From assembly GCA_023430145.1 (NCBI GenBank), contig JAEZCD010000149.1, positions 1 through 7,015 on the forward strand: a stretch of DNA of 7,015 nucleotides, given 5' to 3'. Position 1 is the first letter of the stretch, and every line of letters begins with the position of its first letter. Below are positions 1 to 6,832 of this stretch, one piece after another. A model generated the notes under the pieces. That model did no database searches. It saw nothing but the letters and a program-made list of their open reading frames with translations, and was not told the DNA's origin. Source of the stretch: Pseudomonadota bacterium. GTDB lineage: Bacteria > Pseudomonadota > Alphaproteobacteria > Rhizobiales > Methylopilaceae. Made by a program: the position numbers and the translations under genes.

Positions 1-175
1 GCTTGGGCGCATAGTAGTTGTTGTAGTAGCGCTTCGGCGCGACATAGACGTAAGGCGCCGGCGCGATATAGACCTTGTAGCCGTAGCCGTAGCCGCCGGC
101 GGAAGCGGTAGTGGGCGAAAGAGCGGCCGCGCCGAGAGCGAGGGTGGCGGCGGCGGCGAGGATGGTCTTGGTCAT
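1..175 (-). CDS. Small secreted tyrosine-rich protein, C-terminus cut by window edge
   Basis: The reading frame begins at an ATG at 175 and stays open for 58 codons to the left edge, so the C-terminus is missing. An AAGGGG Shine-Dalgarno (184-189, complement) sits 8 nt upstream and supports this start. Residues 1-26 look like a Sec signal peptide: a Lys at position 3, an Ala/Leu-rich hydrophobic core, and an Ala-Ser-Ala cleavage site at 24-26. The visible mature part (27-58) has 10 Tyr in 32 residues. It starts with a Gly-Tyr repeat (GYGYGY, 28-33) and continues with alternating Val/Tyr and Ala-Pro steps (VYIAPAPYVYVAP, 35-47) and an Asn/Tyr stretch. I do not recognise a named family. Short Tyr/Pro/Gly-rich periplasmic or surface proteins of unknown role are common in Hyphomicrobiales. 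Export is inferred from the signal peptide; the function is unknown. Confidence 0.72.
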   Translation of the reverse strand, partial: MTKTILAAAATLALGAAALSPTTASAGGYGYGYKVYIAPAPYVYVAPKRYYNNYYAPK

Positions 176-336
176 CGGAAGTGCCCCTTGTCGGTGTGGC
201 CGAGATCGTCTCGACCTGATGGGGCCTGTTCTAGAAGGGCCGGCTTGAACCGTTCCTGAGGCGCGCGTTTAGACAGCGTTCATCGCGATTTTTTTGCGCG
301 GCATGGGCTGGACGGAGAGCGTCGCCGCTTGCTCCT

Positions 337-357
337 TCGTCGTCCTGCGGCTCGACC
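337..357. repeat. Partial extra left arm of the palindromic repeat
   Basis: These 21 bases are identical to the first 21 bases of the complete element beginning at 366, displaced by exactly 29 bp. The copy stops before the second half of the hairpin stem, so it cannot form the arm's stem-loop on its own. It looks like a truncated tandem duplication or the remnant of a neighbouring copy. Confidence 0.75.
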
Positions 358-365
358 TCGCTCCC

Positions 366-454
366 TCGTCGTCCTGCGGCTCGACCGCAGGACCCATCTT
401 CTTCGCGCACCGGACGCAGGGAAGATGGATCCGCGCATTCGCGCAGGATGACGA
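366..454. repeat. Dispersed palindromic repeat, copy 1 (REP-doublet-like)
   Basis: This 89-bp element is made of two similar arms in inverted orientation. The left arm has a perfect 9-bp stem (GTCCTGCGG, 371-379, with its complement at 385-393) around a 5-nt loop. The arms also pair with each other, for example CCATCTTC (394-401) with GAAGATGG (421-428). The right arm hairpin (431-447) is degenerate compared with copy 2. The element shares 35 identical bases (364-398 = 3274-3308) and a 17-base identical tail (438-454 = 3349-3365) with copy 2. It lies 35 nt past the glgP stop codon. It could terminate or stabilise the glgP transcript, but it lacks a T-tract, so it is not a classical intrinsic terminator. 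Confidence 0.85.
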
Positions 455-489
455 GCGGAAGGGCCTCGCCCGAAAACCTCCGCGGCCCG

Positions 490-3015
490 TCACCGCGTCG
501 GCACGCGCCAGATCTCGGCCGAGTATTCGCGGATCGTGCGGTCGGAGGAGAACCAGCCGGTGCGGGCCGAGTTGAGGACGCTGATCCGCCGCCAATGGGC
601 GCGGTTCTTCCACAACACGTCGAGTTCGCGCTGCTTGGACCAGTAGGAGCCGAAATCCGCCGCCACCATGAAGTGGTCGCTATAGGTCACCGCATTGGTG
701 ATCGGGTGATAGAGCGCCGGCTCGCCGTGCGAGAACTCTCCGGAGGCGATGGCGGCGAGCGCCTCGGCGAGCCGCGGCGTCTTGGCGATCGTCGACTGGG
801 CGTCCTCGAGCCCGGTGCGGCGGGCCATGTCGACCTGGTCGGCCGTCATGCCGAAGATGAAGATGTTCTCCTGGCCGACCTGCTCGCGGATCTCGACATT
901 GGCGCCGTCGAGCGTGCCGATGGTCAGCGCGCCGTTCAGCGCGAGCTTCATGTTGCCGGTGCCGGAGGCCTCCATGCCGGCGGTCGAGATCTGCTCCGAC
1001 AGGTCGGCGGCCGGGATGATCGCCTCGGCGAGGCTGACATTGTAGTTCGGCAGGAAGGCGAGCTTCAGCCGGCCGCCGAGATCCTTGTCGTTGTTGACCG
1101 TCTCGGCGATGCCGTGCGCGAGGCGGATGATCAGCTTCGCCTGCGCATAGGACGCCGCCGCCTTGCCGGCGAAGATCTTTACGCGCGGCGTCCAGTCGCG
1201 CGAGGGATCGGCCTTGATCGCCCGGTAGAGCGCCACCGTCTCGATCAGGTTGAGCAGCTGGCGCTTGTATTCGTGGATGCGCTTGATGTGCACGTCGAAC
1301 ATGGCGTCCGGCTCGACGTCGAAGCCGAGCCGCTCGCGGATCAGCGCGGCGAGCGCCACCTTGTTGGCGCGCTTGATGGCCGCCGCCTTGGCCTGGAACG
1401 AGCCGTCGCCGGCGAAGCGGTCGAGCTCGCGCAAGGCCTCGGGATCGTCCAGAACTTTCTCGCCGACCGCCTCGACGAACAGCCGCGTCAGCTCCGGATT
1501 GGCGCGCAGGAGCCAGCGGCGGAAGGTGATGCCGTTGGTCTTGTTGACGATGCGGTCCGGATAGAGGGCGTTGAAGTCGCGGAACACCGTCTTGCGCATC
1601 AGGTCGGTATGCAGCGCCGAGACGCCGTTCACCCGTCGCGAGCCGAGGAAGGCGAGGTTGCCCATGCGCACCCGCCGCCCATAGGCCTCGTCGATCAGCG
1701 ACACCGAGGCGATGAGCTGAGGATCGCTGTGGCCGGCCGCGTTCAGCGCCCGCAGATGCATCCAGTTGATGCCGAAGATGATCTGCATGTGCCGCGGCAG
1801 CACGCGCTCCATCAGCGTCACCGGCCAGCTCTCGAGCGCCTCCGGCAAGAGCGTGTGGTTGGTGTAGTTGAGCGTGTTGGAGGTGATGTGCCAGGCGTCG
1901 TCCCAGGCGATGTCGTGCTGGTCGAGCAGGATGCGCATCAGCTCGGCGACGGCGATCGCCGGATGCGTGTCGTTCATCTGCAGCGCGTTGTGGTCGGCGA
2001 GCGTGCGCACGTCCTTGTGCTGCTTGATGTGCCGGCGGACCAGATCCTGCAGCGAGGCGGAGGTGAAGAAGTATTCCTGCCGGAGGCGCAGCTCCTGGCC
2101 GGCGGCGGTGGCGTCGCTCGGATAGAGCACGCGCGAGATCGCCTCGGCCCGCGCCCGGTCGGCGATGGCGCCGACATAGTCGCCGAGATTGAAGGTGGCG
2201 AGCTGCATCGGATCGCTCGCCCGCGCCGACCACAGGCGCAGCGTGTTGACGTGGTGGCCGCGCCAGCCGACCACCGGCGTGTCGAAGGCGATGGCCTGGA
2301 TCGTCTCGCCCGGCGTCCACTGGTAGACGACGCCGCCGCCGGGGCGCGGCACCATCTCGACCGAGCCGCCGAAGCCGATCCGGTAGGTGACCTCCGGCCG
2401 CTCGAACTCCCACGGATTGCCGAAGGAGAGCCAGTCCTCCGGAATCTCGTGCTGCCAGCCGTCGGTGATGACCTGCTTGAACAGGCCGTAATCGTAGCGG
2501 ATGCCGTAGCCGTAGGCGGGCACCTCCAGACTCGCCATGCTCTCCATGAAGCAGGCGGCGAGGCGGCCGAGGCCGCCATTGCCGAGGGCGGCGTCCGGCT
2601 CGATGCGGGCGACGCGGTCGAGGTCGATGCCGAGGCCGGAGAGGGCTTCGCGGGCGGCCTCGATGAGGCCGAGATTGCCGAGCGTGTCGAGCAAGAGGCG
2701 GCCGATCAGGAATTCCAGCGACAGGTAGTAGACGCGCTTGGTGCCGCTCGCATAAGTGCGCCGGGTCGAGGCCATCCAGCGGTCGACGGAGAGGTCCCGC
2801 ACCGCGAGCGCGGTGGCGACGAACCAGTCGTGCTCGCGGGCGCTCGTCTCGTCCTTGCCGACGGAATAGATGAGCTTTTCGAGAATCGCCCGGCGCAGCC
2901 GGCCGACGTCGGAATTGTCGTCCGGCGCGAGGCCTTCGATGGCCGGCGCCCGCGAGGTCGACACGCCGTTCCGGGCGATCGTCGCGAGCTCGTCGAAGTC
3001 CTGATCGTCGCTCAC
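490..3015 (-). CDS. glgP: Glycogen/starch/alpha-glucan phosphorylase
   Basis: The 841-residue product is a PLP-dependent GT35 phosphorylase of normal family length. It cleaves alpha-1,4-glucans with phosphate, releasing glucose-1-phosphate in the cytoplasm. Visible family blocks, in order, are YYLSLEFLIGRLL (96-108), GNGGLGRLAACFMES (145-159), MNDTHPAIAVAELMR (347-361), YTNHTLLPEALE (384-395), KRIHEYKRQLLN (578-589) and the PLP-site signature EASGTGNMK (682-690). In that signature Lys690 is the expected Schiff-base lysine. The C-terminus has the conserved SSDRTIREYSAEIW block. The start is GTG, chosen because GAGGAG lies 8 nt upstream and the N-terminus fits the family. No other glycogen genes (glgA, glgB, glgC, glgX) are visible. 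The nearest neighbour in the same direction is maeB, 357 bp upstream. Nothing appears broken. Regulation cannot be read from the sequence. Confidence 0.97.
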   Translation of the reverse strand: MSDDQDFDELATIARNGVSTSRAPAIEGLAPDDNSDVGRLRRAILEKLIYSVGKDETSAREHDWFVATALAVRDLSVDRWMASTRRTYASGTKRVYYLSLEFLIGRLLLDTLGNLGLIEAAREALSGLGIDLDRVARIEPDAALGNGGLGRLAACFMESMASLEVPAYGYGIRYDYGLFKQVITDGWQHEIPEDWLSFGNPWEFERPEVTYRIGFGGSVEMVPRPGGGVVYQWTPGETIQAIAFDTPVVGWRGHHVNTLRLWSARASDPMQLATFNLGDYVGAIADRARAEAISRVLYPSDATAAGQELRLRQEYFFTSASLQDLVRRHIKQHKDVRTLADHNALQMNDTHPAIAVAELMRILLDQHDIAWDDAWHITSNTLNYTNHTLLPEALESWPVTLMERVLPRHMQIIFGINWMHLRALNAAGHSDPQLIASVSLIDEAYGRRVRMGNLAFLGSRRVNGVSALHTDLMRKTVFRDFNALYPDRIVNKTNGITFRRWLLRANPELTRLFVEAVGEKVLDDPEALRELDRFAGDGSFQAKAAAIKRANKVALAALIRERLGFDVEPDAMFDVHIKRIHEYKRQLLNLIETVALYRAIKADPSRDWTPRVKIFAGKAAASYAQAKLIIRLAHGIAETVNNDKDLGGRLKLAFLPNYNVSLAEAIIPAADLSEQISTAGMEASGTGNMKLALNGALTIGTLDGANVEIREQVGQENIFIFGMTADQVDMARRTGLEDAQSTIAKTPRLAEALAAIASGEFSHGEPALYHPITNAVTYSDHFMVAADFGSYWSKQRELDVLWKNRAHWRRISVLNSARTGWFSSDRTIREYSAEIWRVPTR

Positions 3016-3023
3016 CCGGTACT

Positions 3024-3029
3024 CTCCTC
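3024..3029 (-). promoter_or_regulatory. Shine-Dalgarno for glgP
   Basis: The complement reads GAGGAG with 8 nt to the GTG start codon at 3015. This strong site decides in favour of the GTG start, since the glgP N-terminus has no nearby ATG alternative. Confidence 0.75.
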
Positions 3030-3275
3030 GCCGGTCCCGTTTCCCTGCCGTACCGATCCCGCTCCGCCGGCGTCGAATCGGGCCCTCCCCGCGGACCCTA
3101 AAAGGTAGCGGAGAATGGCGTGCATTTCAGCCACATGCCCGGCTTTCCGAGCCTTCGGCCACGTTGCGCCGGGAGTGATCCGGCGCACCGAGCATGTCCG
3201 ACGGGTGCGGCCGGTTGATGGCAAGCACGGAACGGGCCAGATCGTCGCAGGTCTTGCTGGGAGGCGCGCGCCACC

Positions 3276-3365
3276 TCGTCGTCCTGCGGCTCGACCGCAG
3301 GACCCATCCTTCGCCGGCTCGTGCACGAGGAAGGTTGGATCCTGCGCGTTCGCGCAGGATGACGA
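3276..3365. repeat. Dispersed palindromic repeat, copy 2 (REP-doublet-like)
   Basis: This 90-bp element has two hairpin arms in inverted orientation. The left arm (3281-3303) has the 9-bp stem GTCCTGCGG and a 5-nt loop, identical to copy 1. The right arm (3339-3360) has the 9-bp stem ATCCTGCGC and loop GTTC. The left arm and the reverse complement of the right arm align almost along their whole length (TCGTCRTCCTGCG at the outer edge, CGCAGGAYCCA inside). CCATCCTT (3304-3311) pairs with AAGGTTGG (3331-3338) with one mismatch, and the centre is the perfect palindrome CTCGTGCACGAG (3318-3329). The element begins 7 nt beyond the maeB stop codon, so it forms the first structure of the maeB 3' untranslated region. 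No U-tract follows, so any terminator or mRNA-stabiliser role is inferred. Confidence 0.88.
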
Positions 3366-3372
3366 TGGAGGA

Positions 3373-5658
3373 TCACACCAGCGGGGTGTTGGCCTGCAGC
3401 ACGGCGAGGGCGGTGACGTTGACGAGGCCGCGCGCGGTCGTCGTGCCGGTGACGATCTGCGCCGCCCGGGCCGGGCCGATCAGGATCGGGCCGACCGGCA
3501 GCGCGTCCTCGATGGCGGCGACGAGCTGGGCCGAGATCTTCGCCGAATCGAGGTCGGGCATCACGAGCAGGTTCGCCTCCCCGCGCAGCCGGCAGGCGGG
3601 CAGCACCCGCTCGCGCAGCTCCTGCGACAGCGCCAGGTCGGCGTTCATCTCGCCGTCGACCTCGAGCTCGGGCGCCTTGGCGCGCAGCAGCGCCAGCGCC
3701 GCCCTCATCTTCGCCGAGGAGGACGATTCGCGGGAGCCGAAATTGGCGTGGCTGAGGAGGGCCACCTTCGGCTCGAGGCCGAAGCGGCGCACCACCTCGG
3801 CGCCGAGCACCGCCTTCTCGGCGATCTCCTCCGCGGTCGGCTCGAGCGTGACATTGGTGTCGGTGACGAACAGCGCGCCCCGCGCGGTGATGAGCAGCGA
3901 GACCGCGCAATAGTCGCAGACGCCCGCCGCCTTGCCGATCACCTGGTCGATGGTCTGCAGATGCGACTGGTAGCGCCCTTCGAGGCCGCAGATCATGGCG
4001 TCGGCGTCGCCGCGGAACACGGCGATCGCGGCGATCGCGGTCGAATCGGTGCGGACGATGGTGCGCGCCAGATCGGGGCTGACGCCGCGCCGGCCGGCGC
4101 GCTCGAGGTAGAGCGCGACATAGTCGCGGTAGCGCGGGTCGTCCTCGGGATTGACGACGGCGAAGTCGCGGCCGCGCTGGATCGACAGGCCGTAGCGCTT
4201 CAGCCGCGTGTCGATCACTTGCGGGCGGCCGATCAGGATCGGCTGCGCGATGCCCTCCTCGATCACCGTCTGCGCGGCGCGCAGCGTCCGCTCGTCCTCG
4301 CCCTCGGCATAGATGACGCGTCGCGGGCTCTCCCGCGCGCTCTCGAAGATCGGCTTCATGATGAAGCCGGAGCGGTAGACGAAGCGCGACAGCCGGTCCT
4401 GGTAGAGGGCGAAGTTCTCGATCGGGCGCCTCGCGACGCCGCTGTCCATGGCGGCGCGGGCCACGGCCGGCGCGATGCGCAGGATGAGGCGCGGGTCGAA
4501 CGGGTTGGGGATGATCGAGTCCGGCCCGAAGCCGAGCGTCTCGCCGCCATAGGCGCGGGCGACGACGTCGGAGGACGCCTCGCGGGCGAGGGCGGCGATC
4601 GCCTTCACGGCGGCCTGCTTCATCGCCTCGTTGATGGTGCTGGCGGCGACGTCGAGCGCGCCGCGGAAGATGAACGGGAAGCAGAGGACGTTGTTGACCT
4701 GGTTCGGAAAATCCGAGCGGCCGGTGCAGATCATGGCGTCCGGCTTCGCCGCCCGGGCGAGATCGGGCATGATCTCCGGCACCGGATTGGCGAGGGCGAG
4801 GATCAGCGGCTTGTCGGCCATCGAGGCGACCATGGCCGGCTTCAGCACGCCGGCGGCGGAAACGCCGAGGAAGACGTCGGCGCCGACGATCACGTCGGCG
4901 AGGGTGCGCGCCTCGGTCTTCTGCGCGTAGACCGCCTTCCAGCGGTCCATCAGCGTCTCGCGGCCCTCGTAGACGACGCCGTCGATGTCGGTGACCCAGA
5001 TATTTTCGCGCGGCACGCCCATCGTCACGAGCAGGTTCAGGCAGGCGATGGCGGCCGCGCCGGCGCCGGAGGTGACGAGCTTGATGTCCTCGAGCGTCTT
5101 GCCGGCGAGCTCGAGCGCGTTGACGATCGCCGCCGCGACGATGATGGCCGTGCCGTGCTGGTCGTCGTGGAAGACGGGGATGCTCATCCGCGCCTTCAGC
5201 TTCTCCTCGAGCTCGAAGCACTCCGGCGACTTGATGTCCTCGAGATTGATGCCGCCGAAGGTCGGCTCGAGGGCTGCGACGATGTCGGCGAGCCTGTCGA
5301 CGTCGCGCTCGGCGAGCTCGATGTCGAACACGTCGATGCCGGCGAACTTCTTGAACAGGACGCCCTTGCCTTCCATCACCGGTTTCGAGGCCAGCGGGCC
5401 GATGGCGCCGAGGCCGAGCACGGCGGTGCCGTTGGTGACGACGCCGACGAGATTCTGGCGGATGGTCAGCTCGGCGGCGGTGTCGGGGTCCTCGGCGATC
5501 GCCTCGCAGGCGGCGGCGACGCCCGGCGAATAGGCGAGGGCGAGGTCGCGCTGCGTGTTGAGCGATTTCGTCGGCTGGACGGCGAGCTTGCCGGGCTTGG
5601 GCAGCCGGTGCAGCGCAAGGGCTGCCTGGCGCAGATCGTCGGTGAGGTTGGCGGACAT
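3373..5658 (-). CDS. maeB: NADP-dependent malic enzyme, MaeB type with C-terminal phosphotransacetylase-like domain
   Basis: The 761-residue protein catalyses oxidative decarboxylation of malate to pyruvate and CO2 with NAD(P)H formation, in the cytoplasm. The malic-enzyme half (about 1-430) shows LAYSPGVA with the likely catalytic Tyr43, SKPVMEGKGVLFKKF with Lys98 as the likely general base, the metal-binding GGINLEDI (Glu140, Asp141) and FHDDQHGTA (Asp166). A nucleotide-binding SGAGAAA follows (197-203). The second half (about 440-761) is the PTA-like domain of large bacterial malic enzymes, with DGEMNADLAL (668-677), GEANLLVMPDLD (693-704) and RGLVNVTALAV (743-753). In this family the domain is known mainly for oligomerisation and acetyl-CoA inhibition, not acetyl transfer. 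The ATG at 5658 is preferred over an in-frame GTG at 5706: it begins at the family's usual N-terminus, and the GTG overlaps a candidate -35 box and has no Shine-Dalgarno. NADP versus NAD preference is not settled; rhizobia carry both types (Tme, Dme). Confidence 0.95.
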   Translation of the reverse strand: MSANLTDDLRQAALALHRLPKPGKLAVQPTKSLNTQRDLALAYSPGVAAACEAIAEDPDTAAELTIRQNLVGVVTNGTAVLGLGAIGPLASKPVMEGKGVLFKKFAGIDVFDIELAERDVDRLADIVAALEPTFGGINLEDIKSPECFELEEKLKARMSIPVFHDDQHGTAIIVAAAIVNALELAGKTLEDIKLVTSGAGAAAIACLNLLVTMGVPRENIWVTDIDGVVYEGRETLMDRWKAVYAQKTEARTLADVIVGADVFLGVSAAGVLKPAMVASMADKPLILALANPVPEIMPDLARAAKPDAMICTGRSDFPNQVNNVLCFPFIFRGALDVAASTINEAMKQAAVKAIAALAREASSDVVARAYGGETLGFGPDSIIPNPFDPRLILRIAPAVARAAMDSGVARRPIENFALYQDRLSRFVYRSGFIMKPIFESARESPRRVIYAEGEDERTLRAAQTVIEEGIAQPILIGRPQVIDTRLKRYGLSIQRGRDFAVVNPEDDPRYRDYVALYLERAGRRGVSPDLARTIVRTDSTAIAAIAVFRGDADAMICGLEGRYQSHLQTIDQVIGKAAGVCDYCAVSLLITARGALFVTDTNVTLEPTAEEIAEKAVLGAEVVRRFGLEPKVALLSHANFGSRESSSSAKMRAALALLRAKAPELEVDGEMNADLALSQELRERVLPACRLRGEANLLVMPDLDSAKISAQLVAAIEDALPVGPILIGPARAAQIVTGTTTARGLVNVTALAVLQANTPLV

Positions 5659-5683
5659 GGGTTCTCGCGGAGCTGAGCTGCCT

Positions 5684-5711
5684 GTCGTAGCGGCGCGACC
5701 GGGCACGTCAA
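5684..5711 (-). promoter_or_regulatory. Candidate sigma-70 promoter for maeB
   Basis: On the minus strand TTGACG (5706-5711) is followed after 16 nt by TACGAC (5684-5689). The -35 box matches the housekeeping consensus at five of six positions; the -10 box is weak. Transcription would begin near 5677, giving a leader of about 20 nt to the ATG at 5658. No independent support is available. Confidence 0.35.
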
Positions 5712-5901
5712 CTAGGATCGGCGTCGCGGCACGGCTTTAGCTCAGAGATCGGGCCTCGTCCGCCGCACCTCCCGCTGCCTGGGCGGGGCTTCGCGATGGA
5801 CATCTCCCAGCCGGGCTCTGTCGTTTCGGCCGTGCGATCCATTGTCGGCGGCGATGCCTTCGCCTAGGAAACTGGCTCCCTCCCACGACCGGCAGGACAG
5901 C

Positions 5902-6789
5902 ATGACACAAGCGCGCATCGGCTTCGTCGGCCTCGGCATGATGGGCCGCGGCATGGCCAAGAACCTCGTCGAGAAGGGGTTTCCGCTCAGCGTCGTCGCC
6001 CATCGCAACCGCGCCCCGGTCGACGGTCTCGTCGATCGCGGCGCAGTCGAGGCGCGCTCGCTCGAGGATCTGGCCGCCGCATCCGAGGTCGTCATCCTCT
6101 GCGTCACCGGATCGGCCGAGGTCGAGGCGGTGATGCGCCGGATGGCGCCGGCGCTGCGGCCGGGAACCTTCGTCCTCGACGCGTCGACCTCCGACCCGAC
6201 CTCGACGCTGGCCCTGCACGAGGCGATGAAGCCGAACGGCGTCACCTTCATGGACGCGCCGCTCGGCCGCACGCCGACCGAGGCCTGGGAGGGCAAGCTC
6301 GATTCCATGGTCGGCGGCAGCGATGCCGAGTTCGAGCGCATGCGGCCGATCATTTCCGCCTACGCGGTGAACATCGTCCATGCCGGGCCGATCGGCGCCG
6401 GGCACACGCTGAAGCTCGTCAACAATTTCGTCGCCCTCGGCTACGCGGCGATCTACGCCGAGGCGCTGGCGCTCGCCGCCAAGGCCGGCATCGCGCCGAA
6501 GACGCTCGACACCTGGCTGCGCGGCACGCGCATGGCCTGCGGCTTCCTCGATACCTTCATGCGCGCGGCGGTCGACGGCGACAAGGACGCGTTCCGCTTC
6601 GCCGTCCGCAACGCCCTGAAGGACATGCGCTACGTGGAGAACCTCGCCAACGGTCTCGTCGTCGCCAACCCGCTCGGCAATGCGGTCAAGAACACGTTTG
6701 CGCTCGCCGTTGCGCAGGGGCGCGGGGAGGAGTTCGTGCCGACGATCGCCGAGGTGGTGGCGCAGGCGAACGGCGTCGGGCGGGACTAG
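5902..6789 (+). CDS. NAD(P)-dependent beta-hydroxyacid dehydrogenase (3-hydroxyisobutyrate dehydrogenase superfamily), YihU-like GRT motif
   Basis: The 295-residue protein belongs to the superfamily that reversibly oxidises short beta- or gamma-hydroxyacids to semialdehydes. The N-terminal Rossmann fold opens with GFVGLGMMGRGMAKNL (7-22), containing the Gly10-x-Gly12-x-x-Gly15 dinucleotide loop. Arg35 and Arg37 after the second strand (AHRNR) hint at NADP. The catalytic lysine is Lys171 in KLVNN (171-175), leading into the all-helical C-terminal domain. The substrate-binding segment reads MDAPLGRT (117-124), where most relatives have DAPVSGG; Gly-Arg-Thr at 122-124 matches my recollection of E. 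coli 3-sulfolactaldehyde reductase YihU. The substrate is therefore unresolved, and 3-hydroxyisobutyrate itself is less likely. The ATG at 5902 follows AGGA 4 nt upstream and starts right at the fold; a TTG at 5842 would add 20 residues of unlikely sequence. The gene is divergent from maeB with no partner gene visible downstream. Confidence 0.93.
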   Translation: MTQARIGFVGLGMMGRGMAKNLVEKGFPLSVVAHRNRAPVDGLVDRGAVEARSLEDLAAASEVVILCVTGSAEVEAVMRRMAPALRPGTFVLDASTSDPTSTLALHEAMKPNGVTFMDAPLGRTPTEAWEGKLDSMVGGSDAEFERMRPIISAYAVNIVHAGPIGAGHTLKLVNNFVALGYAAIYAEALALAAKAGIAPKTLDTWLRGTRMACGFLDTFMRAAVDGDKDAFRFAVRNALKDMRYVENLANGLVVANPLGNAVKNTFALAVAQGRGEEFVPTIAEVVAQANGVGRD

Positions 6790-6832
6790 GCGTCACGAGC
6801 CGGAGGCGAAGGGCGAGACGGGTGGGGTGACA

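Larger units (their letters stand above)
176..489. other. Intergenic region between glgP 3' end and the small secreted gene
   Basis: No convincing gene is present in these 314 bases. The left half (176-336) is the 5' region of the minus-strand secreted-protein gene and must hold its promoter, but I could not pick out convincing -35/-10 boxes. A run of seven T (289-295) is not preceded by a stable hairpin. The right half (337-454) holds the palindromic repeat annotated separately, which starts 35 nt beyond the glgP stop codon. Confidence 0.6.
3016..3372. other. maeB-glgP intergenic region with glgP leader
   Basis: These 357 bases separate two minus-strand genes. The part nearest maeB (3276-3365) is copy 2 of the palindromic repeat. 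The remaining 260 bases upstream of glgP are somewhat less GC-saturated in places (around 3098-3130) and would hold a glgP promoter if the gene is transcribed separately. I see no convincing sigma-70 boxes, riboswitch or long leader gene. Short frames here (for example 3098-3136 and 3012-3125 on the minus strand) lack good ribosome binding sites or protein-like composition. Confidence 0.55.

Noticed and set aside
289..295. Run of seven T considered as the tail of an intrinsic terminator
   Set aside because: No stable GC hairpin directly precedes it on the plus strand, and on the minus strand it reads as A; no plus-strand gene ends here.
448..3108. 886-codon open frame on the plus strand opposite glgP
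   Set aside because: It is antisense to a fully conserved glgP, its product is extremely Arg/Asp/Gly/Val-rich with no recognisable domain, and long antisense frames are expected where third codon positions are nearly all G or C.
3098..3136. 12-codon minus-strand mini-frame in the glgP leader, considered as a leader peptide
   Set aside because: It has no run of regulatory codons and no alternative terminator structure after it; a frame this short occurs by chance.
3012..3326. 104-codon minus-strand frame whose stop overlaps the glgP GTG, with an internal ATG version from 3125
   Set aside because: The full version starts inside the palindromic repeat, neither start has a convincing Shine-Dalgarno, and the composition looks like non-coding GC-rich sequence. 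The overlap with the glgP start could imply coupling but has no other support.
4021..4038. Two tandem GGCGATCGC units, resembling the HIP1 octamer GCGATCGC
   Set aside because: They lie inside maeB and encode an Ala-Ile-Ala repeat in frame; codon use in GC-rich DNA explains them.
3115..5676. 853-codon open frame on the plus strand opposite maeB
   Set aside because: It has the same antisense composition pattern, no family motifs, and complete overlap with a recognisable malic enzyme.
5659..5706. In-frame GTG extension of maeB adding 16 residues
   Set aside because: It has no ribosome binding site and overlaps the candidate -35 box; the ATG at 5658 begins at the usual family N-terminus.
5842..5901. 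TTG-initiated extension of the dehydrogenase adding 20 residues
   Set aside because: The Rossmann strand begins directly after the ATG at 5902, which has an AGGA upstream; the extension shows no conserved feature.
5737..6405. Two overlapping minus-strand frames opposite the 5' half of the dehydrogenase
   Set aside because: Both are antisense to conserved dehydrogenase codons, overlap each other in different frames and have no motifs.
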